From Polaromonas sp. (GTDB lineage Bacteria > Pseudomonadota > Gammaproteobacteria > Burkholderiales > Burkholderiaceae_C), in contig JAURWY010000029.1 in assembly GCA_030654695.1 (NCBI GenBank), positions 1 through 64,000 on the forward strand: DNA of 64,000 nt. The letters run 5' to 3'. Numbering within the stretch: the first letter of the stretch is position 1; the number at the start of each line of letters is the position of its first letter. This document shows positions 48,559 to 59,428 of this stretch, piece by piece. Made by a program: the position numbers and the translations under genes. The notes beneath the pieces were generated by a model. That model searched no databases. It saw only the letters and a list, made by a program, of their open reading frames with translations, and was not told where the DNA came from.

Positions 48559-49545
48559 TTGAAACCCTTTAAACGCAGAGATTTCTTATTCGCCGTGCCA
48601 GCCCTTGGCTTCGGTTCCCTTGCCGCTGCGCAAAGCGGACCAGCGCCGTATCCAGCGAAACCGATTCGCTTGATCGTGCCCGTGTCGGCGGGTGGCGGTG
48701 CCGACATGATTGCGCGGGCGACGTGTGAGCGCCTTGGCAAGGAGCTGGGCCAGACCTTTGTGGTCGAAAATATTTCAGGTGGTGGCGGTGCGATTGCGGC
48801 ACAAAACGTCGCTCGCGCTTCGCCTGATGGCTACACCCTGATTCAGTCTTATGTGGCGACGCACGGCACGGCACCGGCCACGCGCAAACTGCCTTACGAT
48901 GCGCTGCGCGATTTCACGCCGATTGGCATGATCGGCACCGCACCCAATGTTTTGTGCATCTATCCAGGCTTGCCGGTCAAAGACGTCAAGTCTTTCGTTG
49001 ATTACGCTCGCAAGCAAGACGGTAATATCGCTTATGGCTCGGCTGGGGCCGGCTCACTGACGCACTTGGTCGGCGAGCTGTTCAAACTGCAAACTGGCTT
49101 GACCATGACGCACGTGCCTTACCGCGGTGTAGCGCCAGCCAATGTCGATTTGATGGCCGGCCAGACGCAGGCGGCGTTCCCTAGTTTGGCCGGTGCCTTG
49201 CCGCATATTCGCAGTGGCCGCATGCGGCCTTTGGCGGTGACGGGCATGAAGCGGCATGAGTTGTTGAAAGACGTGCCGACGTTTGAAGAGCTTGGCTTGA
49301 AGGGTTTTGATGGCGAGCAGTGGTACGGCATCATGGGCCCCGCGGGCATGTCACCAGCCATCGTCAAGCAGATCAACGAAGCCTTGAACAAAGTGCTGAC
49401 ACAAGCTGACTTCAAGGACAAATTAGCCGGTGAAGCGGTTGCTTTGGTGCCCATGACGCCAGCTGCGTTTGGCGCTTATGTCAAAGCCGATATTGAGCGC
49501 TGGACGAAAGTTGCTAAAGACCAAAAAATTCAGCTGGACAGCTGA
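48559..49545 (+). CDS. Bug/TctC-type solute-binding protein (5 of 5)
   Basis: 328 residues. The N-terminus MKPFKRRDFLFAVPALGFGS contains RRDFLF and resembles a twin-arginine signal, unlike the Sec-type signals of the other four. Mature motifs are YPAKPIRLIVPVSAGGGAD and PDGYTLIQSY. It is a stand-alone gene with core-like codon use. Confidence 0.92.
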   Translation: MKPFKRRDFLFAVPALGFGSLAAAQSGPAPYPAKPIRLIVPVSAGGGADMIARATCERLGKELGQTFVVENISGGGGAIAAQNVARASPDGYTLIQSYVATHGTAPATRKLPYDALRDFTPIGMIGTAPNVLCIYPGLPVKDVKSFVDYARKQDGNIAYGSAGAGSLTHLVGELFKLQTGLTMTHVPYRGVAPANVDLMAGQTQAAFPSLAGALPHIRSGRMRPLAVTGMKRHELLKDVPTFEELGLKGFDGEQWYGIMGPAGMSPAIVKQINEALNKVLTQADFKDKLAGEAVALVPMTPAAFGAYVKADIERWTKVAKDQKIQLDS

Positions 49546-49567
49546 CGGTCTGAAGCGCTGGGGGCCG

Positions 49568-50074
49568 TCACCAAGCGTTGATTTGTCGCAGGGTGAAGGG
49601 CACATCGGCAGCGTCAGGTGCGGCGTCGCTGCTGAGGTCTTTCCAGACGCCTTGGATGGTTTTTCCGCAGCTGCCGTCCACCACTTTGCCGTCCCAGCTG
49701 GCGGTCAGGTTGATGCCGTTGGACGATTCATCGAGCATGAGCAGAACGCCCTCTAGGTCGCCCACAACTTGCGCACGCGGGGAATGGCCAGGGACTTGGC
49801 CGCCGGGCGCTGCGCTGAGGTCGCGCAGCAGGGTGCCGGCCAAACTTTCGGTGTATTCCGTGTGCTGCTGCAGCTGCAGCGTTGCCTTGGCTGGCAAGCC
49901 ACGTGGTGGCCCCGTGAACTCGACTGCCCATTGGCCGTAGAGGTCTTTGCTTGTGATGGTTTTGGCGGTCGGGCAGGTCTGTGCAAAGCCACTGCTCAAA
50001 TTAAACAGCAGCGCCAGACTGATGCACAAGGAGCGAAGCGAAAATCTGACGTAGGTTTTTGAAAGTGGTGTCAT
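49568..50074 (-). CDS. Hypothetical exported protein
   Basis: 168 residues. A signal peptide is clear (FSLRSLCISLALLFNLSSGFA). The mature part has GQWAVEFTGPPRGLPAKATL and later LTASWDGKVVDGSCG, suggesting a small beta-rich domain with a Cys pair. The family is not recognised. ATG 50074 is chosen because the signal starts there. It follows the helicase gene by 22 bp on the same strand and may be cotranscribed. Confidence 0.7.
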   Translation of the reverse strand: MTPLSKTYVRFSLRSLCISLALLFNLSSGFAQTCPTAKTITSKDLYGQWAVEFTGPPRGLPAKATLQLQQHTEYTESLAGTLLRDLSAAPGGQVPGHSPRAQVVGDLEGVLLMLDESSNGINLTASWDGKVVDGSCGKTIQGVWKDLSSDAAPDAADVPFTLRQINAW

Positions 50075-50096
50075 GGCGGGAGCCTGTCTGAAAACG

Positions 50097-52253
50097 TCAA
50101 AGGCCTGATTGAGTTTGGGCTTGGGCTTCAGCCAACGCTTTGGCTGCGATGCCATCGGCTGCGCGTTGTGCAAACTCGGCGCGCAAGGCACGGATTTTTT
50201 CGCGCGGATCTTCTTTGACCGTGGTTTTGTCCAGGCCCATTTCGGCGATGAAGCGGCTGGGTGTGCCGGCAATCGTCTCACGGCCTTTTTTGCGCCGACG
50301 CAGCCAACTCACCAACAGCGTGCGCTGTGCGCGGGTGATGCCGACGTACATCAGCCGGCGTTCTTCTTGCAGCCGCAGCGCAATGCTCTCGGCGCTGGCT
50401 TCGGCGTCGTCTTCGCCGAGCTTGAAGGGCAGCAGCCCTTCGACGCAGCTGACCAATATCACGTGCGGCCACTCCAGCCCTTTGGCGGCGTGGAGGGTAG
50501 AAAGCGTGACGACGTCTTGGTCGCCTTCGCGTTCGCTGATGGTCGACAGCAGCGCAATGGTTTGCACCACTTCGAGCATGGTCTTGCGTTCTTTCTCGAC
50601 GGTGGCGCCGGAGGTGTCTTCAATCTGACCGCCGCAGCGCTGCGCCATCCAGTCGCAAAAATCCATCACATTGGTCCAACGCGCAGCGGCTACTTTTTCG
50701 CTGTCTTCGGCGTCGTACAAATGTTTTTCGTAGTCGATGTCTTTCAGCCAGTCATTCAAAAACACGCGTGCGTCTTGCGCGCCCACAGTATGTTTGGCGC
50801 GGTGCTCTAGGTCGTTCATGTAGCGGCCAAACTCTTGCAGCGAACCCACTGCCTTGGCCGGTAGCACCGTGGCCAGCGAGTTGCTGAACAAGGATTCAAA
50901 CAGGCTCAGTTTGTACAGGCTGCCAAAGTTGCCGAGGGCTTGCAAGGTGACGTGGCCGATGCCGCGCTTGGGCGTTGTCACGGCGCGCATAAAAGCTGGG
51001 TCGTCGTCGTTGTTGGTCAGCAGGCGTAGCCAGCCGCACAGGTCTTTGATTTCAGCGCGGTCAAAAAAGCTTTGACCGCCCGAGACTTTGTATGGAATTT
51101 GAGCGCGCCTGAAAGCCTTTTCAAAGACCTTGGCTTGGTGGTTGGCGCGGTACAGCACGCTGAAGTCTTTCCAGTCTTTGTACTGGCTGCCAACCGCTTG
51201 CAGTTCGCCGCCAGCGCGCAAGCTTTGGATGCGGGCGACAACGCGGTCGGCTTCGTGTTCTTCGCCGTCGCAGTCAAGCACGCGCACCGGCTCGCCCTCT
51301 CCGAGTTCGCTGAACAGGGTCTTCGGGTAGAGCTTCGGATTCGGGCCAATGACGTTGTTGGCGGCGCGCAAGATGGCGCTGGTCGAGCGGTAGTTTTGCT
51401 CTAGCTTGACGACCTTGAGTTCCGGGTAATCCACCGGTAGCCGTTTCAGGTTGTCGAGCGTGGCGCCGCGCCAGCCGTAAATGGATTGGTCGTCGTCGCC
51501 CACCGCCGTGAAGCGGCCGCGTTCGCCAACCAGCAGCTTCAGCACCTCGTACTGGGTGGCATTGGTGTCTTGGTATTCGTCGACCAGCACATGGCCGAGC
51601 GCGGCCTGCCATTTGTCGCGCACCTCGTCGTGTTCTTTGAGCAATTTCAGCGGCAGGCTGATCAGGTCGTCAAAGTCGACGCTTTGGTAGGCCGTGAGGC
51701 GCTCTTCGTAACGCGCCATGATGCGGGCCAGCACGCGCTCTTCGTCGTTGGCGGCTTGTGCTTCGGCTTGCTCGGCGTTCAGACCACTGTTTTTCCAAGC
51801 GCTGATGGTCCATTGCCATTGCTTGGCGGTGGCCGAGTCGGTTGAGCCGCCGGCGTCTTTCAAGATGCTGGTGACGTCGTCACTGTCCAAAATACTGAAC
51901 TGCGGTTTGAGGCCCAGCACGCCGCCGTCTTGCCGCAACATGCGCACGCCGAGCGCATGAAAGGTGCAGATCAACACGCCGCGCGCGCTCTTGCCAATCA
52001 AGCTCTTGGCGCGCTCGCGCATTTCAGCGGCGGCTTTGTTGGTGAAGGTGATGGCTGCAATTTGTTCGGGCTTCAGGCCGGCCTGAATCAAGCGTCCGAT
52101 CTTGTGCGTGATGACCCGTGTTTTGCCCGACCCAGCGCCCGCCAGCACGAGACAAGGGCCGTGCATGTAGTTAACGGCTTCTTGCTGCGCGAGGTTCAGG
52201 CCGGCAATGGAGGGCGTGCCTGACGCTGTGCCTGAAGGTGGAGGGGTCGACAT
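50097..52253 (-). CDS. Superfamily I DNA helicase (Rep/UvrD type)
   Basis: 718 residues. All SF1 motifs are present: Q-motif and Walker A (LNLAQQEAVNY, AGAGSGKTRVITHKI), DEYQDTN, GDDDQSIYGWRGA, LEQNYRST, TLHAAKGLEWPHVILV and YVGITRAQRTL. It unwinds DNA 3' to 5' in replication restart or repair. The length and motif spacing fit Rep or UvrD; rep versus uvrD cannot be fixed without a tree. A bidirectional 93-bp gap separates it from the AEC gene. Confidence 0.93.
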   Translation of the reverse strand: MSTPPPSGTASGTPSIAGLNLAQQEAVNYMHGPCLVLAGAGSGKTRVITHKIGRLIQAGLKPEQIAAITFTNKAAAEMRERAKSLIGKSARGVLICTFHALGVRMLRQDGGVLGLKPQFSILDSDDVTSILKDAGGSTDSATAKQWQWTISAWKNSGLNAEQAEAQAANDEERVLARIMARYEERLTAYQSVDFDDLISLPLKLLKEHDEVRDKWQAALGHVLVDEYQDTNATQYEVLKLLVGERGRFTAVGDDDQSIYGWRGATLDNLKRLPVDYPELKVVKLEQNYRSTSAILRAANNVIGPNPKLYPKTLFSELGEGEPVRVLDCDGEEHEADRVVARIQSLRAGGELQAVGSQYKDWKDFSVLYRANHQAKVFEKAFRRAQIPYKVSGGQSFFDRAEIKDLCGWLRLLTNNDDDPAFMRAVTTPKRGIGHVTLQALGNFGSLYKLSLFESLFSNSLATVLPAKAVGSLQEFGRYMNDLEHRAKHTVGAQDARVFLNDWLKDIDYEKHLYDAEDSEKVAAARWTNVMDFCDWMAQRCGGQIEDTSGATVEKERKTMLEVVQTIALLSTISEREGDQDVVTLSTLHAAKGLEWPHVILVSCVEGLLPFKLGEDDAEASAESIALRLQEERRLMYVGITRAQRTLLVSWLRRRKKGRETIAGTPSRFIAEMGLDKTTVKEDPREKIRALRAEFAQRAADGIAAKALAEAQAQTQSGL

Positions 52254-52346
52254 GAAATGAGGGGATTGACAGAAAAAAGAAAAGGCAAGTCAGTGCGCTG
52301 GGCAAGCCGGTCATCATAGCCAGTCGCCTGAACCGCTGATTGACCA

Positions 52347-53315
52347 GTGACAATACGCACTGTGCTAAGCATTCTCCTCATCACCTTTCCATTTTTTGCC
52401 CTGGTTTTGTGCGGCTACGTGGCGGCCCGCCGGGCTTGGTTGCCGCAGGCCGCCATCCCCGGGCTGAATGCCTTTGTGCTGTACTTTGCGCTGCCTTGCA
52501 TGTTGTTCCGGTTTGGCGCCAGCACACCGATCGGGCAACTGCTCGACGGCAGTTTGATCGGCGTGTATTTGCTGTGTGCGCTGATCATGGTGGGCTTCAC
52601 GATTGCGGTCAGCCGCAGCCCACGCATCGGCTGGAACGACGCTTCTTTTGGGGCGCTGGTGGCGGCTTTCCCGAACACCGGTTTCATGGGCGTGCCGCTG
52701 TTGGTGGCGCTCTTGGGTGCTGCGGCTGCCGGTCCGGCAATTGTTGCCTTGGCGGTTGACTTGATCATCACTTCGTCGTTGTGCATTGCGCTGTCTAGGT
52801 TGGACGGTGCAGATGAACATGGCGCTGCACGGGCTTTCAGGCGGGCGCTCAAAGGCGTGCTGGTGAACCCGATGCCGTGGGCGATTGGCCTGGGCGGGAT
52901 CGCTTCTGCGCTGGATTTTTCACTGCCGACACCGGTGGCTGCCACCGTCGGTTTGCTAGCCGACGCCGCCTCGCCGGTGGCGCTGTTCACCATCGGCGCA
53001 GTCTTGGCCCGCGCCCAAATGAACACCACCACGCCCGCCCACCCGCGCGACTACATGCCGGTGGTCTTGATCAAGCTGGTCGTGCACCCGCTGCTGGTCG
53101 GCCTGATGGGGCTGATGGCGATTCAACTCGGCCTGCCGCTGGACCGCTTTGCCCTGACGGTGCTGGTGCTGGTGGCTGCACTGCCCAGCGCCAGCAATGT
53201 GTCGCTGCTGGCCGAACGCTTCGGCGCAGACAACGGCCGCATCGCCCGCATCATCATGCTGTCCACCGTGCTGGCGTTCTTTAGCTTTTCAGCGGCTGTG
53301 CGGTTTCTGCTGTAG
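52347..53315 (+). CDS. AEC-family transporter
   Basis: 322 residues, about ten membrane segments; auxin efflux carrier family. Typical elements are VLYFALPCMLFRFGA (about 50), GALVAAFPNTGFMGVPLLVALLG and LVLVAALPSASNVSLLAERFG. It likely exports small organic acids. The start is GTG 52347; no upstream ATG is in frame before the stop. Confidence 0.88.
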   Translation: MTIRTVLSILLITFPFFALVLCGYVAARRAWLPQAAIPGLNAFVLYFALPCMLFRFGASTPIGQLLDGSLIGVYLLCALIMVGFTIAVSRSPRIGWNDASFGALVAAFPNTGFMGVPLLVALLGAAAAGPAIVALAVDLIITSSLCIALSRLDGADEHGAARAFRRALKGVLVNPMPWAIGLGGIASALDFSLPTPVAATVGLLADAASPVALFTIGAVLARAQMNTTTPAHPRDYMPVVLIKLVVHPLLVGLMGLMAIQLGLPLDRFALTVLVLVAALPSASNVSLLAERFGADNGRIARIIMLSTVLAFFSFSAAVRFLL

Positions 53316-53498
53316 GTCACCGCGCACCCCGAAGATGGATGGCCGCGCTACGCTCGCCATGACGGGCCTCTCCTGGGTGCATCCCGAGCAGGCCGCCAGC
53401 ATTCACCTTGTCAAGAAAAGTGCAAAAGTCTGGCCTATGATTGAAGGCTGTGGGTTTTACCCCGCACCCCACCCATCTGATCAAACGTAAAGGACATC

Positions 53499-55736
<2,238 letters not shown>

Positions 55737-55770
55737 GTTTCTCGTGCCTGCAGAGGTCTTTTCAAGCCGC

Positions 55771-57921
55771 TCAAATCGCCGACGGGTCCACATCCATGGC
55801 CCAGCGGATGAGCGGTTTGAACTCGGCTTGTTGGCGCGTGGCGGCCATGACCGGCTGCCACGCAGCCAGAAAGCGCTGCAGCGCCACGCGTGAGCTGCTT
55901 TCCACCAGCATTTGCGCACGCTCGACATTGGCCACACGCTGAATCGTCATCGGGACGGCCGGGTAGGGCGTGACCATGTCATGCCCTGGCAAGGCTTCCG
56001 CTTGAGCGGCTGCCGCTGCTGCATTTAAAAATCCCTGCGCCAAGTCTTGTGAACGTGCTTCGGCGCGCACCAGCGCTGAGAAGCCAAACGGCGACATACC
56101 GGCAGCTTCGCGGTCGGCCAGTTCTTGCGCGGCAAAGGCCGGGTAGTCGTGCTGTTTGAGGGCGCCAAACAACGGGTGTTCTGGGTGAAATGTTTGCACC
56201 CACATTTCGCTTTGCGCACCTTTTTCGGCGTTCCGGCCGGCTCTGCCAGTCGCTTGCATCAGCAAACCAAAGAGCCTCTCTGGCGCGCGGAAATCACTTG
56301 AAAACAGCGCGCCGTCCGGGTTGACCGCCGCCACCAGCGTGATGTGCCTAAAGTCGTGCCCTTTAGCGATCATTTGGGTGCCAACCAGCACATCGACCGC
56401 GCCGGCGTGGACGCTGGCAAGCTGCGATTCAAGCGCGCCTTTGAGGCGTGTGGTGTCGGCGTCAATGCGCGCAATCACCAGCGGACTGCCATCGGGTCGG
56501 GTGATGCCTTGCAGCAACTCGGCCAAGTGTTCTTCCAGCCGTTCGGTACCGCGCCCGACGGGTGCAATGTCGACGTTGCCGCAGCTGGGGCAGGCGCGCG
56601 GCACGCGTTCGGTGAAGCCGCAGTGGTGGCAGCGCAGCGTGCGGTCAATTTTGTGAAAGACGCGGTAGGCGCTGCAGTGCGGGCATTCGCTTTTCCAGCC
56701 GCAGTCGTGGCAGGCCAGCACCGGCGCGTAGCCACGCCGGTTCAAAAAGATCAAGGACTGTTCACCACGCGCAATGCGTTGGGCGATGGCCGCGAGCAAG
56801 GGCGGCGCCAGCGTACAGTGCTTGGGCTGGTGGTTCATGTCCACCAGCCGCACGGTCGGCAAACTGCCGGCGGCTTGGTCGGCCGAGCCAATGCGTTCGT
56901 GCATGGTCAGGCGCTGGTAGCGGCCGACCAAGGTGGCTTGCCAGCTTTCCAGAGACGGCGTGGCCGAGCCGAGGATGACGCTGCAGCTTTTGGGGCTGGC
57001 GGCGGCAGACGTTAGCGCCTGCGGATCGGCTGACTCAGCCGTTGCCAAACCCTCCAAGCGGGCGCGGTACACCGCCAAGTCGCGCGCCGAATAGCGGGCG
57101 CCTTCTTGTTGCTTGTAGCTCGGGTCGTGCTCTTCGTCGACCACGATCAGCCGCAGGTTTGGCATCGACGCCAGCACCGCCATGCGCGTGCCCAGCACCA
57201 GCCGCGCAACGCCTGCGTGGGCGGCGAGCCAGCTTTTCAGGCGTTGGGCGGGCGTCAAACCGCTGTGCAGAGCGACCACGCGCTCACGGCCCAAATGCTT
57301 GAAGCGTTCTTCAAAGCGTGCCTGCAATTGGGGCGTGAGGTTGATTTCAGGCACCATCACCAGCACTTGGGCCTCGGGGTCTTCGGCCAGCACCCGTGCA
57401 GCAGCGCGCAAATAGACCTCGGTCTTGCCGCTGCCGGTGCTGCCGAAGAGAAGGGCGGGGCGGGGGTCGGCCTCTAACTGCGCCAAGGCTGCCGTTTGTT
57501 CGGGGCTCAACTCGACCAGATCACGTTGGCTTTCGTCACTGGAAGTGTCGGCACTGGGGCGTTTCAAGCGGCGCGCCAGCTGCACGGTGCTGAGTTCCCG
57601 CAGTTGGGGTGGCAGCGCGGCCAACGCAACCTCACCCAGCGAGCGCTGGTAATAGCCAGCAGTGAAGGCCACCAGTTTTCGCCAAGTCAGGCTGAGCGGC
57701 GTCAAGCCTTCGAGGGCGCCCAGCACAGCCTTGGCCTGTGCGGGTGCCAATCCACCGCTGTCTGGCAGCAGCCCCCAGACGACGCCTAATACCTCACGGC
57801 GACCCAGCGGTACGCGCACCAATTGTCCCGGCGCGAGTGGTAACTCACTTCGATAAGTTAGCGGTCCGCCGACGCCACTGTGGGCGGGCGTGGCGACCAC
57901 AACGCTGATCCAAAAAGTCAT
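55771..57921 (-). CDS. priA: Primosomal protein N' (replication restart helicase)
   Basis: 716 residues. Walker A is LLFGSTGSGKTEVYLRAA (about 159) and the DEAD-like box is VVDEEHDPSYKQQEGARY. The eight zinc-binding cysteines are seen in CHDCGWKSECPHC and CHHCGFTERVPRACPSCG (about 390-430). It loads DnaB at stalled forks. The family identity and length are secure. Confidence 0.96.
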   Translation of the reverse strand: MTFWISVVVATPAHSGVGGPLTYRSELPLAPGQLVRVPLGRREVLGVVWGLLPDSGGLAPAQAKAVLGALEGLTPLSLTWRKLVAFTAGYYQRSLGEVALAALPPQLRELSTVQLARRLKRPSADTSSDESQRDLVELSPEQTAALAQLEADPRPALLFGSTGSGKTEVYLRAAARVLAEDPEAQVLVMVPEINLTPQLQARFEERFKHLGRERVVALHSGLTPAQRLKSWLAAHAGVARLVLGTRMAVLASMPNLRLIVVDEEHDPSYKQQEGARYSARDLAVYRARLEGLATAESADPQALTSAAASPKSCSVILGSATPSLESWQATLVGRYQRLTMHERIGSADQAAGSLPTVRLVDMNHQPKHCTLAPPLLAAIAQRIARGEQSLIFLNRRGYAPVLACHDCGWKSECPHCSAYRVFHKIDRTLRCHHCGFTERVPRACPSCGNVDIAPVGRGTERLEEHLAELLQGITRPDGSPLVIARIDADTTRLKGALESQLASVHAGAVDVLVGTQMIAKGHDFRHITLVAAVNPDGALFSSDFRAPERLFGLLMQATGRAGRNAEKGAQSEMWVQTFHPEHPLFGALKQHDYPAFAAQELADREAAGMSPFGFSALVRAEARSQDLAQGFLNAAAAAAQAEALPGHDMVTPYPAVPMTIQRVANVERAQMLVESSSRVALQRFLAAWQPVMAATRQQAEFKPLIRWAMDVDPSAI

Positions 57922-58276
57922 GTTTGTTGCGATTTGTTCGTAATTAACATTCGTATCTGCTCGTAAGTGCTTGATTTACAAACCTCTTTCTAGATCTTCA
58001 GGTTTTCTGTGGATAACTTTGTTGATATGTGACCTCTGCAAGGCGCCAAGCCTTTGAAATCAAGGGCTGAGTCAAAATGCCCTTAAAAAAAGCACTTCGA
58101 AAGAATCCTTATAAATCAACAACTTACGATCGCTACTCCTTTTGTAGCGCGATACCTGATGGAACTCTGCCGATGTCGCACCGCAGCATGATTTTTGTGC
58201 ATAAGTCTCTAGCGGATGCACTTTTTTCGTGCTAGGACTAACAATTAATTGTCACGCGATGCTTAGTCGCAGCCGC
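57922..58276. other. AT-rich 355-bp gap upstream of priA
   Basis: This gap lies between the priA start and the hemE stop, both minus strand, and carries the priA promoter. It includes a DnaA-box-like site at 58008 and several AT-rich runs. No small gene is supported. Confidence 0.6.
58008..58016 (-). promoter_or_regulatory. Single DnaA-box-like 9-mer
   Basis: TGTGGATAA on the plus strand equals TTATCCACA, the consensus DnaA box. Only one copy is seen, 87 bp before the priA start codon. A single site fits regulation better than an origin. Confidence 0.5.
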
Positions 58277-59386
58277 TCAGCTTGGCTGACGCATGCGCCT
58301 CGAATGCGCGTGCACGGCGCTGACCAGTGCCTCGACGCGGTCCGGCTGCGTGAACTGGCTGATGCCGTGGCCGAGGTTGAAGATGTGCGTCGGTCCGGTG
58401 GTGGTTCGGTCTGTGTGCGGTTGGCCAAAGCTGTCCAGCACACGCGCCACTTCGGTGGCGATTTGGCCGGGCTCGGCAAATAACACGTTCGGGTCGATAT
58501 TGCCTTGCAAGACTTTGCCGGCACCGCCGACTTGTCCGCCGACCAGTGCGCGCGCTTGGCCGAGGTTGACGGTCCAGTCAACGCCCAGCACTTCGCAGTC
58601 GAGTTGGGCCATTTCTTTCAGCCACAAGCCGCCGCCTTTGGTGAAGACGATGCGCGGAATCTTCACGCCATCGTGTTCGCGTTTGAGCTGGGACAGCACG
58701 CGCTCGGTGTAGGCCAAGCTGAAGGTCTGGAACGCACCGTCGGCCAGCACGCCGCCCCAGCTGTCGAAGATCATCACGGCTTGCGCGCCGGCTTCAATCT
58801 GCTGGTTCAAATAGGCCGCCACCGAGTCGGCGTTGATGGCCAACATGCGGTGCATCAGGTCAGGCCGTTGGTACAGCATGGTCTTGACCAAGCGGTAGTC
58901 GTCAGAGCCTGCGCCTTCGACCATGTAGCAGGCCAGCGTCCAGGGGCTGCCTGAAAAACCGATCAAAGGCACGCGGCCATTCAGGGCTTTGCGGATCGAG
59001 GTCACCGCGTCAAAGACATAACGCAGCTTGTTCATGTCGGGGACTTCGAGCTTGTTGACAGCGGCTTCGTCGCGCACCGGGGTGGCGAACTTCGGGCCTT
59101 CGCCCAGCGCGAAAGACAAGCCCAGTCCCATGGCGTCAGGCACGGTCAAGATGTCTGAAAACAAAATCGCGGCGTCCAGCGGGAAGCGCTCTAGCGGTTG
59201 CAACGTGACTTCGGTGGCGTAGTCGGTGTTGGTCGCCAGTCCCATGAAGCTGCCGGCTTGCGCCCGCGTGGCGCGGTATTCCGGCAGGTAGCGACCGGCT
59301 TGGCGCATCAGCCAGACGGGGGTGTAATCAGTGGCTTGACGCCAGCAGGCGCGTAAAAAGGTGTCGTTTTGGAGTGGTGCAAACAT
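58277..59386 (-). CDS. hemE: Uroporphyrinogen decarboxylase
   Basis: 369 residues. Signatures are [16 protein letters not shown] (about 23-38) and [14 protein letters not shown] near the end, with [16 protein letters not shown] and [15 protein letters not shown] between. It decarboxylates uroporphyrinogen III in heme biosynthesis. The length fits the family. Confidence 0.97.
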   Translation of the reverse strand: MFAPLQNDTFLRACWRQATDYTPVWLMRQAGRYLPEYRATRAQAGSFMGLATNTDYATEVTLQPLERFPLDAAILFSDILTVPDAMGLGLSFALGEGPKFATPVRDEAAVNKLEVPDMNKLRYVFDAVTSIRKALNGRVPLIGFSGSPWTLACYMVEGAGSDDYRLVKTMLYQRPDLMHRMLAINADSVAAYLNQQIEAGAQAVMIFDSWGGVLADGAFQTFSLAYTERVLSQLKREHDGVKIPRIVFTKGGGLWLKEMAQLDCEVLGVDWTVNLGQARALVGGQVGGAGKVLQGNIDPNVLFAEPGQIATEVARVLDSFGQPHTDRTTTGPTHIFNLGHGISQFTQPDRVEALVSAVHAHSRRMRQPS

Positions 59387-59428
59387 GCCCTGATTGTCTC
59401 AGGTGTTGCCGGGTGCTTTCAGGCGGAC

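Noticed and set aside
53316..53498. REP-like repeat (CGCTACGCTCGCCATGACG)
   Set aside because: It resembles dispersed repeats of some Burkholderiales, but only one copy is seen here, so nothing can be claimed.
57922..58276. Origin of replication
   Set aside because: There is only one DnaA box and no dnaA, dnaN or parAB gene in the window.
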